From the NCBI GenBank assembly GCA_900316055.1, contig ONBK01000005.1, forward strand, positions 1-64,000: a DNA stretch of 64,000 bases, read 5' to 3'. The stretch's first letter is position 1. Each line of letters starts with the position of its first letter. The notes beneath the pieces are model-generated. The model searched no databases. It saw only the letters and a program-made list of their open reading frames with translations, and was not told the origin of the DNA. Of the stretch, positions 53,536 to 61,657 are shown in pieces. Made by a program: the position numbers and the translations under genes. Source of the stretch: an uncultured Bacteroidales bacterium. Its GTDB lineage: Bacteria > Bacteroidota > Bacteroidia > Bacteroidales > P3.

Positions 53536-54774
53536 TCACTTGATCTTTTCCGCAAGGGTGAAGGCGTCGTGCATATTATCCTCTAACGAGCAATATTTCC
53601 ATGCTCCATAGCGACCAATGGAATAGATGTCTTTCTGTGCCAACATTTCCATTTTTTCTTTCTTATCCACTTCGGACTGCTTAGTGATATGCACATAGGC
53701 GGGATCCATCAATACATGGTGTTCGGCAACAAGTTTCTGGTCAGTAACAATACCTGCTGCATGGAGATTGTCCAACGTACGCTGCAAGAGACCATCTATT
53801 TCACCCACTAGTTGGTCTTTGCCGAAACCTATCTCCACATACAACGACATACGGTCCTGTCCGATAATATTGTCATAGAAACCAACACGATAAAAGACAT
53901 ATTTGCTCTCCGGGATATACATCCAGCAATTGCGTTTTTCTGGACCCTTGGCGTCGAAGCCGAGATTGAAAACCAACACCTTGTTCCAAGTATAGATTCC
54001 CTTGTCATAATCTATTCCACAAAGGGCTAACAACCTGGGCAAAGGCATGGAAGAAACAAGCCTATCATAGTGCACGGTGCGCTTATTGGTGACAGCCGTA
54101 TGTTTCTCCGGGTCGATGGAAATCAGTCTCTCTCCTAACGAGACACGACTCATGTCGACATGTGAAGCCACAGAATTGACAATGCGGATACATCCCTCTT
54201 TTGGATAAAGGAAAGTGGCATTATAACTCTTCCCCTCGGGATGACGAAAGTTGCGCACTATCTGCTCCTTGTCGGCATAAGGGAAGAAACGCCCCATAGC
54301 GTCGACATCCAGACGATCAAGGTCAGTAGCGTAAAGCTTGCTATTGTAAGGGATGAGAAATTTCTCCGCAATACTTCGGCCGAACTTGGCATAAAGCATC
54401 TGCTTAAACGTATCCGACGACGCTCCTTCTGGAATCGCAAAAAGGTCGTAGAGACAGTCAATAAATTCCTCCTGCTCCAGCTGATGAATATTCATCTGAA
54501 ACGGAAAATCGACGTGACGGTCCTTGTACAATATCTGGGTGTGCTTCTGCACGGTGAGCATCTCGTCAGATGAGATACGCTGCATAACATAGTCACGCAA
54601 CTCGGGGTGCTGGAAGTGGAAGAAATGGCCCGAATAATCCCACACGAAACCATCTTTATATATAGTCTTACAGTAACCGCCTATTTGGTCTTCTGCCTCT
54701 ATGATTTGGTAGTCATTGCCGGTGGCAGCAGCATAGCTCAAGCCAGAAATACCGGCACCAATGATAAGGTCCAT
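53536..54774 (-). CDS. FAD-dependent amine-oxidase / UDP-galactopyranose-mutase-like protein
   Basis: A 412-residue flavoprotein. The N-terminal dinucleotide motif is DLIIGAGISGLSYA, followed by the second FAD motif IGGYCKTIYKDGFVWDYSGH and KFLIPYNSKLYATDLDRLD. The layout matches the NAD(P)-binding flavoprotein family of LPS and capsule clusters that includes UDP-galactopyranose mutase and protoporphyrinogen-oxidase-like proteins. The exact sugar is not clear. A 12-bp inverted repeat (CGACGCCTTCAC at 53528-53539 with 53558-53569) overlaps its stop codon. It is four bases from the GT2 gene. Confidence 0.78.
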   Translation of the reverse strand: MDLIIGAGISGLSYAAATGNDYQIIEAEDQIGGYCKTIYKDGFVWDYSGHFFHFQHPELRDYVMQRISSDEMLTVQKHTQILYKDRHVDFPFQMNIHQLEQEEFIDCLYDLFAIPEGASSDTFKQMLYAKFGRSIAEKFLIPYNSKLYATDLDRLDVDAMGRFFPYADKEQIVRNFRHPEGKSYNATFLYPKEGCIRIVNSVASHVDMSRVSLGERLISIDPEKHTAVTNKRTVHYDRLVSSMPLPRLLALCGIDYDKGIYTWNKVLVFNLGFDAKGPEKRNCWMYIPESKYVFYRVGFYDNIIGQDRMSLYVEIGFGKDQLVGEIDGLLQRTLDNLHAAGIVTDQKLVAEHHVLMDPAYVHITKQSEVDKKEKMEMLAQKDIYSIGRYGAWKYCSLEDNMHDAFTLAEKIK

Positions 54775-54777
54775 TCT

Positions 54778-55788
54778 TTAACTGATTATGTTGTTTTTCT
54801 TAATATACCAGCGAAGGGCAATTGTAGCCAACATCGGGAAACGTCGCAGTAGCAGGAAAAGTACACGCATCACTTTATTGCTACGGTAGTAAGAATTCCT
54901 CTTGTAGTCGGGAACCTCTTTAAGTAATTCTCCATATATCTCACGGTAGGTCCCTGCCTGCGGACGGCGGCTGTTGCGAATATAGTTGGCCACCGAGGAG
55001 AGATAGCCCTTCTTAAGGTACATGTAGTCAAGTTCGGACTTAAAATCGCCGTATACACCATGATCTTTGGAATATTGCATCAACTTGCTGAATACCGCCA
55101 AGCGTTTCTTGTATTTATCGCTTTGCATCGTGGTGGTCACCGATCCCGGTCGGATAAGGTAATGGTAGAGCGGACGGTCGACGTAAGCCACACTGCGAGC
55201 CTTCATCCATACGCACGAGACAAAGAAACTATCGTCGGCAGCACGATCTTCTGGAAAGCGTATGTCGTGCTGTAAAACCATCTCGCGGCGATAAACCATC
55301 GAGGCGAAAAGCGATACATAATGCGTCAACACATAGGCACGTTTTTCATGCGTCAGTTCGCCCTCCTCCACATGGGGGTTAACAAGCAAATCGCCAGTGG
55401 AGCCATCAGGGAAACATTTCTGCATGTAGCAACAACAGATATCGCTATCCATCGATTTAGCCTTGTTGTAAAGCACCTCCAGCATGTCGGGTTCCACGGT
55501 GTCGTCGGGGTCAATAAAAGAGATGTACTCGCCCTGGGCTTCGGGGATACCAAAATTGCGGGCCATGCCGGCACCGAGGTTATGCTCGGGTGTCAGTACG
55601 CGGAATTGAGAAGCACGCGGGTGTCCTTCGATGGTGCGCTGCAGGATGGCGATGCTATCATCGGGGCCGTGGTCGTCGACAAAAAGGAATTCCACCTCTT
55701 CGAGCGTTTGCGCCAAGAGTGATTTTGTGCACGCCTCTATATAATCAGCCACACCATAAACAGGCAATATAACAGATACTTTAATCAT
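54778..55788 (-). CDS. Family 2 glycosyltransferase
   Basis: A 336-residue GT-A enzyme: VSVILPVYGVADYIEACTKS, the metal-binding EFLFVDDHGPDDS, NFGIPEAQGEYISFIDPDDT and a C-terminal helical region with basic amphipathic ends (KVMRVLFLLLRRFP) suited to membrane association. It should add a sugar to a lipid-linked glycan at the cytoplasmic face. Donor and acceptor unknown. Part of the 62.4-53.5 kb minus-strand glycan cluster. Confidence 0.9.
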   Translation of the reverse strand: MIKVSVILPVYGVADYIEACTKSLLAQTLEEVEFLFVDDHGPDDSIAILQRTIEGHPRASQFRVLTPEHNLGAGMARNFGIPEAQGEYISFIDPDDTVEPDMLEVLYNKAKSMDSDICCCYMQKCFPDGSTGDLLVNPHVEEGELTHEKRAYVLTHYVSLFASMVYRREMVLQHDIRFPEDRAADDSFFVSCVWMKARSVAYVDRPLYHYLIRPGSVTTTMQSDKYKKRLAVFSKLMQYSKDHGVYGDFKSELDYMYLKKGYLSSVANYIRNSRRPQAGTYREIYGELLKEVPDYKRNSYYRSNKVMRVLFLLLRRFPMLATIALRWYIKKNNIIS

Positions 55789-55839
55789 ATTCTTTCAAAC
55801 ATATATAAGAGTTCATCATACGAACAACCCAAGTAAATT

Positions 55840-56538
55840 CTACCTTTTATACTGATTTCTATACAATCTCACGTCAGGATAAATAACCCGTGTTTTCTGC
55901 GCCCCAATTGTCCAGCCAGGCAAAGGTGTCATAAAGCTCTCTCCAAAAACACTCTTCAGCCATTCCTCGGATTCTTCCGGTACAAAGAATTTGTGTCCAA
56001 AATATTCTTTTTCTACAAAATCACATTTTTTCAAAGGCCATATATGGCACGGGAAACCGTTAGTCCTATTTGCCTCTTTCCAGTCCTTGGTTTCATGCCT
56101 CTCTACAACATAACAGAAATAATCTTCTTCGTTGTAGTCGAAAAGATAGAAAATGTCAATATGGACACCTTTATATGAATACTGTTCAATGAGTGGTTTA
56201 TCATCTCCTTTGATATAATACGATGTCTCAATCATGATTCCCTTTTCGGCCAAAAGTTCTACTAAATTATTTGGCCGCTGGCTATACAACATGGTCGTAT
56301 CAATATCATTGTCGTGTGGGATAAATCCGTTATCTCTATAAAAACCTAACTGGGTGCCAAAAATAGGGAGCAACTGAGCACCTGCTTTTCTACAAATATC
56401 ATCCATCATAATGAACGTTTCAACCCCATATTTATGGAACTGCTTAAACTTCTTTCTATCCTTAAAATAGGTGTCAATATCAACAAGTCTTTTGTATATA
56501 CCCATTTTTAAGGCAATCTTAACAATTAAATCTCTCAT
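55840..56538 (-). CDS. LicD-family phosphotransferase
   Basis: A 232-residue protein of the LicD/fukutin type: the nucleotidyltransferase-like motif GTQLGFYRDNGFIPHDNDID (about 67-86) and the downstream VHIDIFYLFDYNE (second Asp pair). LicD enzymes move phosphocholine, phosphoethanolamine or a related group from a CDP-carrier onto glycans. The CDP-carrier could come from the fusion protein at 57551 or the cytidylyltransferase at 61658. AT-rich compared with the flanking housekeeping genes, consistent with horizontal origin of the cluster. Confidence 0.85.
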   Translation of the reverse strand: MRDLIVKIALKMGIYKRLVDIDTYFKDRKKFKQFHKYGVETFIMMDDICRKAGAQLLPIFGTQLGFYRDNGFIPHDNDIDTTMLYSQRPNNLVELLAEKGIMIETSYYIKGDDKPLIEQYSYKGVHIDIFYLFDYNEEDYFCYVVERHETKDWKEANRTNGFPCHIWPLKKCDFVEKEYFGHKFFVPEESEEWLKSVFGESFMTPLPGWTIGAQKTRVIYPDVRLYRNQYKR

Positions 56539-56546
56539 ATCTTTTC

Positions 56547-57554
56547 TTATTGTTTTTCAGACACTCCAATACCCCACTCCAATACTGTATCAATATTGGG
56601 TGTTGCCACTGCTTTCTCTACCGCCAAGTCTTTTATCAACTTCAAGCCAAAAGGGAAATCTTCAGTAAAATAGCGGCTGCCAAAATCCGGAATCCAACCC
56701 TTCTCTATCCGTTTCATCGGAGCAACTATAGTTTGAAACGATGCAATGCTCTGAATCTTGGCAGTAAGACTCTCAGCATCACTTGATTCATAATAATCCA
56801 AAAGCGATGGCACCACGCCTTCTCGAACAGGCAATTGATGAAGTAAAGACATAAACTCACCATCCATGTCAATCAATCTTTGGGCCGACGGAATATCCCA
56901 TTCGCGGTAAAAAAGAATCTGATGGTCATAGGGGGTTCCGTCCCATTGGTGCCACATGGTATACAATCTACCTGTATGAAGTATAGGATTGGAATTGGTC
57001 AATGCAGCCTCATAGAAACTCTGTAGAAGTACCGTAGGTGTCAGAAACAAACGCTCTAATTGTGTTCTCAGAGACTCTGAATCTGGATGATTCTCTACCG
57101 CAAGCGCCAATTCTTTTTTGTAGCCGAGAAGAAATGCCGAATGGCCGTACTCCTTCACTCTTGAAATATATGGGACCCGCTGGTATCCAAACAACGGTAC
57201 TGTAGAGGGATAGTTGCGATGAGCAAAAAGGAAGAAACCTGTACTACTCACAATAGAACCCACAGAAGTCTGGTCTCCCAGGAAAGGGAGTATTCTCTGT
57301 AAGGTCTGTTCTATTAGATATCCCGGGAGACACAGCAGAACAATGTCTGCTCCTGGAATAACCTCCGACTCCAGGGAGGAAACTCTTTTTAGCCTTCCCT
57401 TGAATACCTTTCCATCGGGATCTACTGCCTCAATAGTCTGTCCCCATTGTTGCGGATGGCCTGTCAAAAGACTCACCTCACAATCGCCATGCGACGACGC
57501 CACCGCGGCACACACATGCCCTAAGCCCCCACCCCCTATAATCGTCAACCTCAT
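56547..57554 (-). CDS. Octopine/nopaline-dehydrogenase-family NAD(P) enzyme
   Basis: A 335-residue dehydrogenase. Rossmann motif LTIIGGGGLGHVCAAVA at the N-terminus; GADIVLLCLPGYLIEQTL and GSIVSSTGFFL follow. The C-terminal half is helical with SNPILHTGRLYTMWH, the conserved NPxxH-type site of octopine/nopaline and glycerol-3-phosphate-like dehydrogenases. In glycan clusters such enzymes are often linked to amino-acid or alcohol phosphate precursors; the substrate is unknown. It overlaps the fusion gene by four bases (57551-57554), so the two steps are probably consecutive. Confidence 0.75.
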   Translation of the reverse strand: MRLTIIGGGGLGHVCAAVASSHGDCEVSLLTGHPQQWGQTIEAVDPDGKVFKGRLKRVSSLESEVIPGADIVLLCLPGYLIEQTLQRILPFLGDQTSVGSIVSSTGFFLFAHRNYPSTVPLFGYQRVPYISRVKEYGHSAFLLGYKKELALAVENHPDSESLRTQLERLFLTPTVLLQSFYEAALTNSNPILHTGRLYTMWHQWDGTPYDHQILFYREWDIPSAQRLIDMDGEFMSLLHQLPVREGVVPSLLDYYESSDAESLTAKIQSIASFQTIVAPMKRIEKGWIPDFGSRYFTEDFPFGLKLIKDLAVEKAVATPNIDTVLEWGIGVSEKQ

Positions 57555-59362
57555 TTCAACAAAGATTTTAATGCGCCAGTAAGTTTCTGGTTGTCCTTTC
57601 TATCCCTTATTGCCAGACGAATGTAATTGCAGCCATTAAATGCTTTCTTTGTACTGCAATCCTTTATCAAGATGCTGTATTCCTTCAGCAACCTGATAGC
57701 CAACTCTTTCGAGGTAAATCGATCAGTAACTTCACAAAGGAAATAGTTTGCCTCTGATGGAATTACCCGAATATATGGAACACTCTCCAACTCTTCTCGG
57801 AACAAGGCCCGTTCTTTCTTAAATTCCTTACAAGCGGCCACATAGTCACTTCCATACTTCTCGTAAATCTGCATGTAGAACTCGGCAAAGGAATTAATAT
57901 TCCATATTGCCACCTGCTTCTTCATACGAGCAATTAACTCCGCATTGCCGGAAGCAAGAACACCAAGGCGTAAGCCCGGCACACCATAACTTTTGCTGAT
58001 ACTCTTCAAAACCACCATGTGCGGGTTGGCATTCAGCATTGTCATATCAATCATGGTGTATGATTCTTCTGCGAAATCCACGAACGACTCATCATACACC
58101 AGCATAATACCACGGTTGGAAGTCCACTCCATCAGTCTAAGAAGATCATTGCGGGGAATGAAATTGCCGGAGGGATTGTCCGGATTAATTAGGAGCAACG
58201 CAGCGACATCTTTGTCGGCATAGAAATCCATCAATTCATCGACTGTATAATGAAAGTCTGCATTCTTCGGGTCATAATACACCACCGACTCTGCATTCCT
58301 TCTATTGGGATACTCTTCGAACGTCGGCCTTGTGACACCAATACGCCCCTCAACGGCTTCCATCAATTCTTTTATCAACTCAGCAGCACCATTACCCACC
58401 AAGATGTTTTCTTGATGAACATTAAAATTCTTGGCAGCCAGCAGACTATTGATAGCCATGCCGGATGGGTATTCCCTGATAATGGTATCAAACGATGCTT
58501 TGATCTCGTCAATCAAACGCTGCGGCGGGAAGTATGGATTCACCAGATAGCAGTAATCCAGCAGATGCGGATAACGCCAATATCCCCCATAGCGACCCGT
58601 AATTGCCCTCCATTGATCCTCATCAGTCTCAGCAAACATACCTTCCGCGATATCCAAATCCTGTATGTCGTCTATCTCATACCATTTCTCTCCACTAAGC
58701 GGAAGCGCCTTTAGCGTAGTATTACCCAATAAGGTAATGACACGTAGCACTTGTTCATAATACTCATTTCGTCCAAGGGCAGAACAGTATGCCTCCAAAA
58801 ACGGCACATATTGATGTGTAGAGAAGTCCCTACTGAATTTGTAGATATTAACGGTTTTATAATAGTTTGAAATATCACTATATTTAAACTTCTCTTTATT
58901 GATAAATTGAACGATTTTCTGCTCATTATCAATAGTTACCACTGTACCATCCATCCAACTTTCATACTTATCAACAAGAGCCAAGTCAGGCCTTGAATCG
59001 GATACAAGCTTAGTCAACACAGCATGGTCGAAGATAAGATCCGATTCCAAGAGCAGGGTATCGTCTTGAAGCATATATTCGCGAGCAAGGTAAAGAGAAT
59101 AAATATTGTTGGTTTTGTCATAGATTGGATTGTCAACATAAACAATCTCCATACCCTTGTAACTATTGCATAGGTACTGCTTTACATTTTCTCCATTGTA
59201 ACCAACAACGAGCACTACTCGGGGAATATTTAAAGCGAACAAACTATCAAGGGTACGATTTATCAATCGTATCCCATTGACCTCAAGCATGCATTTGGTA
59301 TTATCCTTGGTAAGTTCCCCTAAACGTCGGCCCATTCCTGCCGCAAGTATTATAGCCTGCAT
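57551..59362 (-). CDS. Cytidylyltransferase - PLP aminotransferase/decarboxylase fusion
   Basis: A 603-residue two-domain enzyme. Residues 1-235: a LicC/PntC-like nucleotidyltransferase (AIILAAGMGRRLGELTKDNT, KCMLEVNG, LLLESDLIFD, WYEIDDIQDLDIAE). Residues 245-603: a fold-type I PLP domain of the HisC/CobD group (ILVGNGAAELIKELMEA, LLINPDNPSGNFIPR, PLP lysine in LKSISKSYGVPGLRLGVLAS, YIRLAIRD). The fusion suggests that one substrate is both transaminated or decarboxylated and CMP-activated. Phosphonate (AEP) cytidylyltransferase-transaminase fusions are one precedent. A CobD-like decarboxylase giving an amino-alcohol phosphate is another possibility. With LicD nearby, the product is probably placed on a surface glycan. 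Confidence 0.82.
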   Translation of the reverse strand: MQAIILAAGMGRRLGELTKDNTKCMLEVNGIRLINRTLDSLFALNIPRVVLVVGYNGENVKQYLCNSYKGMEIVYVDNPIYDKTNNIYSLYLAREYMLQDDTLLLESDLIFDHAVLTKLVSDSRPDLALVDKYESWMDGTVVTIDNEQKIVQFINKEKFKYSDISNYYKTVNIYKFSRDFSTHQYVPFLEAYCSALGRNEYYEQVLRVITLLGNTTLKALPLSGEKWYEIDDIQDLDIAEGMFAETDEDQWRAITGRYGGYWRYPHLLDYCYLVNPYFPPQRLIDEIKASFDTIIREYPSGMAINSLLAAKNFNVHQENILVGNGAAELIKELMEAVEGRIGVTRPTFEEYPNRRNAESVVYYDPKNADFHYTVDELMDFYADKDVAALLLINPDNPSGNFIPRNDLLRLMEWTSNRGIMLVYDESFVDFAEESYTMIDMTMLNANPHMVVLKSISKSYGVPGLRLGVLASGNAELIARMKKQVAIWNINSFAEFYMQIYEKYGSDYVAACKEFKKERALFREELESVPYIRVIPSEANYFLCEVTDRFTSKELAIRLLKEYSILIKDCSTKKAFNGCNYIRLAIRDRKDNQKLTGALKSLLK

Positions 59363-59415
59363 ATTGCCAATTCTTTTCGTTGATTATTGTCTGTATTCAA
59401 ATAGTTGTGTTAACA

Positions 59416-59431
59416 ATCCATTTATCAATAT
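59416..59431. repeat. ispD-terminus-like core repeat, copy 3 (short)
   Basis: ATCCATTTATCAATAT, identical to the 3' end of the cytidylyltransferase gene at 61660-61675. It marks the left edge of the BRO gene cassette. Confidence 0.65.
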
Positions 59432-59460
59432 TCCATATCTCCGCAGAGAAATATTCAGTT

Positions 59461-60348
59461 CTATTCCTTTCTTTTCTTTTTATGAGGTATTTCTTTAGCG
59501 TTGGACTCCTCTGGTTGGAGATAATTAGAGGCTTTGAGAGGAGAGACTACACTATGACCGAGACGACTCTCCAAGTCTGTTCGGGCGTTGCGTGCCACCT
59601 CGCCTCCTGCCTGCGCATTCTTACGACTCTGCGTCATCCCTTTAGGGTTGCTCTGACGAGAGAGTTCGGTGGTAGCCACCTCGGCAAGGGTATTGAGAGC
59701 AAGCTCGATATTGGTCATATTATCGCGCAGGTTTTCCTTCGTGAGGCCTTTGTATTGCTTGTACTCGCCTGTGGTCATACCACTCCAGGCTTTGGTAAGG
59801 ACATTGGTCAATATAGCGAAATCCTTCTGCTCATGCACACCTGCACGGTGCCACTCGTCGGTCAACTCTTTACGCATCTGAATGGACTTCATCCGCTCGT
59901 TAATCCAACGATCCGAATATCCCTGTCTGCGATAGTCCTCCACAGCCATCTGGAACGTGAGCTCGGGGTCAATCATCTGGTCGATGCGCTGGTGTCCTAT
60001 CTCAGCAAGCCACTGTTTCACCGGCTCCGCCTTCTTGGAAGGAACAGACTGAATGATACGGAAGATACCCTCCAGGTCAGCGACATCAGTAAGACGATTT
60101 TTACCATCAGCAGCAGGGAGTTTCAACTGGTAACAATTTGTTACCGTTTCATTCCCTTCCTTCAACAACCTACCCTTCAGCACCTTCCAATATTTTCTGG
60201 CAGCCTGGTAGTCGACACTTTCAGTCAGTATCTGCACAATATCCACTACGGAGAAATAGTATATCTCCTTTTTTTCGTCCCATACAAAGCGCACCTGCTT
60301 GCCTTCAAAAAGCTGTAGTGCCAAATTATTCTCGTTTACCTGTTCCAT
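59461..60348 (-). CDS. BRO-domain / DinD-like protein
   Basis: A 295-residue protein starting at the ATG at 60346-60348 (MEQVNENNLALQLFEGKQVR). The N-terminal 110 residues form a BRO/antirepressor domain (VRFVWDEKKEIYYFSVVDIV, AARKYWKVLKGRL, RLTDVADLEGIFRIIQSVPS, AEPVKQWLAEIG). The C-terminal part is the helical DinD type (QGYSDRWINERMKSIQMRKE, KDFAILTNVLTKAWSGMTTG, LTKENLRDNMTNIELALNTL). Relatives are SOS-induced or phage-encoded. The tail is basic (HKKKRKE). It is bracketed by ispD-terminus repeats and interrupts the glycan cluster. Confidence 0.85.
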   Translation of the reverse strand: MEQVNENNLALQLFEGKQVRFVWDEKKEIYYFSVVDIVQILTESVDYQAARKYWKVLKGRLLKEGNETVTNCYQLKLPAADGKNRLTDVADLEGIFRIIQSVPSKKAEPVKQWLAEIGHQRIDQMIDPELTFQMAVEDYRRQGYSDRWINERMKSIQMRKELTDEWHRAGVHEQKDFAILTNVLTKAWSGMTTGEYKQYKGLTKENLRDNMTNIELALNTLAEVATTELSRQSNPKGMTQSRKNAQAGGEVARNARTDLESRLGHSVVSPLKASNYLQPEESNAKEIPHKKKRKE

Positions 60349-60432
60349 ATTATTTAAACGCACATCTTACTGATATTATTGTCCCAATTGCCGCTTCGCC
60401 TTTTCCGTTAGTCTGTTTCTTGATTTGTTTCA

Positions 60433-60474
60433 CTATCCATTTATCAACATTTGTTCCAGCGCGGCGAGGTCATT
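60433..60474. repeat. ispD-terminus-like repeat, copy 2 (42 bp)
   Basis: On the minus strand this reads as the codons DLAALEQMLING-stop, against DLVALEQILING-stop at the real gene end (61658-61695). About 36 of 42 bases match and most changes are silent or conservative, so it is a diverged copy of a homologous gene end and not a recent duplication. It overlaps the last five bases of fic. Confidence 0.8.
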
Positions 60475-61561
60475 CCTTCACCAACGAATAATTTGTGCTG
60501 CGACCTCCCTCGTCGTTCTTTCTTAACACTCCATTTTCTATCAGATACCTTATATCATTGAGTGCTGTATCGGACGAGCACTTGCCAATCTTAGCCCATT
60601 TGCTTGACGTCAGTTTGCCAAAGAAACCATCAAACTGCATATTGATGATTCGCCGCTGGCGCTCATTGACCACCAGTCCTGCATGACGCTCCCAGAACCG
60701 GGCCTTCTCCAAAACTGACGACAGCGTATCCTCTGTTGAGGACAATGCCCTGTCCAGACAGTCAAGGAACCACAGCAGCCACTCGGTGATATCGCCGTCG
60801 CCACGCTGAGTCCGCTCCAGCACATCATAATATTCCTTTTGACAAAGTTTTATCTCATTCGACATGCTGTAAAAACGTTTGGGGGAATGCTCGCTGCGCG
60901 CCAACAACATATCGGTAATGGCACGGGTAATACGTCCGTTGCCATCGTCAAACGGATGGATGGAGACAAACCACAAGTGGGCTATGCCCGACTTGATTAC
61001 GAGGTCGAGTCCATCATCATTATTTACCCAATCAATGAACCGATGCATCTCTGCTGGAACACGTTCAGGCTTCGGGGCTTCGTAATGCACCACCTCATGT
61101 CCCATAGGGCCGGAAACGACCTGCATCTCTCCACTGCGATATTTCGCCACTTCAATGGTATAGAGTCCACTCCTGCCCGAAGGAAACAATACATTATGCC
61201 AACCGAAGAGTCGATCATCGCTTAACGGCTGGTCGTAGTGCTGTGTAGCGTCCAAGAGCATTTCCACAACACCTTCCACATAACGCGAGGCCGGGACAAT
61301 ACCCGCCGTCTCAATACCAAGACGACGTGCAATCGATGAACGGACTTGGGACATATCGAGACTCTCGCCCTCGATTTCACTTGAGCGCACCAACTCCAAC
61401 GACATCGTAGTCAGCATCGCTTCACCCTGAAAGTCGAAACCCAACGAAGACATGCGGCCCAACATCTGTCCTTGCTTTGCACGCACCTCGCCCAGCCGGT
61501 TTAACACCGCCTGAGCGTCATACATAAACTTCCACCAGTTGTCCCTTTGATGCAGATACAT
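60470..61561 (-). CDS. Fic-family protein (class II, AMPylator-like)
   Basis: A 363-residue protein. The N-terminal region (DNWWKFMYDAQAVLNRLGEV) is of the DUF4172 type. The inhibitory motif SSEIEGE (S-x-x-x-E-G, about residues 62-68) is present, and the full active-site loop is HPFDDGNGRITR (about 203-214). A C-terminal winged-helix-like region follows (SSKWAKIGKCSSDTALNDI, ENGVLRKNDEGGRSTN). Fic enzymes usually transfer AMP to target proteins; the inhibitory helix keeps them quiet. An array of TTCGGCGAA half-sites upstream (61581-61626) suggests self-regulation. Bracketed by ispD-terminus repeats at both ends. Confidence 0.93.
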   Translation of the reverse strand: MYLHQRDNWWKFMYDAQAVLNRLGEVRAKQGQMLGRMSSLGFDFQGEAMLTTMSLELVRSSEIEGESLDMSQVRSSIARRLGIETAGIVPASRYVEGVVEMLLDATQHYDQPLSDDRLFGWHNVLFPSGRSGLYTIEVAKYRSGEMQVVSGPMGHEVVHYEAPKPERVPAEMHRFIDWVNNDDGLDLVIKSGIAHLWFVSIHPFDDGNGRITRAITDMLLARSEHSPKRFYSMSNEIKLCQKEYYDVLERTQRGDGDITEWLLWFLDCLDRALSSTEDTLSSVLEKARFWERHAGLVVNERQRRIINMQFDGFFGKLTSSKWAKIGKCSSDTALNDIRYLIENGVLRKNDEGGRSTNYSLVKE

Positions 61562-61580
61562 ATCTTCTTACTTCGTTACT

Positions 61581-61626
61581 TTCGGTGATTATACCTTCTA
61601 TTCGCCGAAAAACATTCGGCGAATAG
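61581..61626 (-). promoter_or_regulatory. Operator array in front of fic
   Basis: Three half-sites of TTCGGYGAWTA: 61581-61591 (forward), 61599-61609 (reverse) and 61615-61625 (forward). The last two form a perfect 12-bp inverted repeat, CTATTCGCCGAA, AAACA, TTCGGCGAATAG (61598-61626). It lies 20-65 nt upstream of the fic start. Likely binding site for a dimeric repressor, perhaps the Fic protein's own C-terminal domain. Confidence 0.65.
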
Positions 61627-61657
61627 CCATTCTCCTTATTAATTGTCTTCTTTTTTA

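Noticed and set aside
53528..53569. 12-bp inverted repeat over the stop of the mutase-like gene as a terminator
   Set aside because: No T-run follows on the gene's strand; the better terminator is at 53490-53513. The repeat may be partly codon chance.
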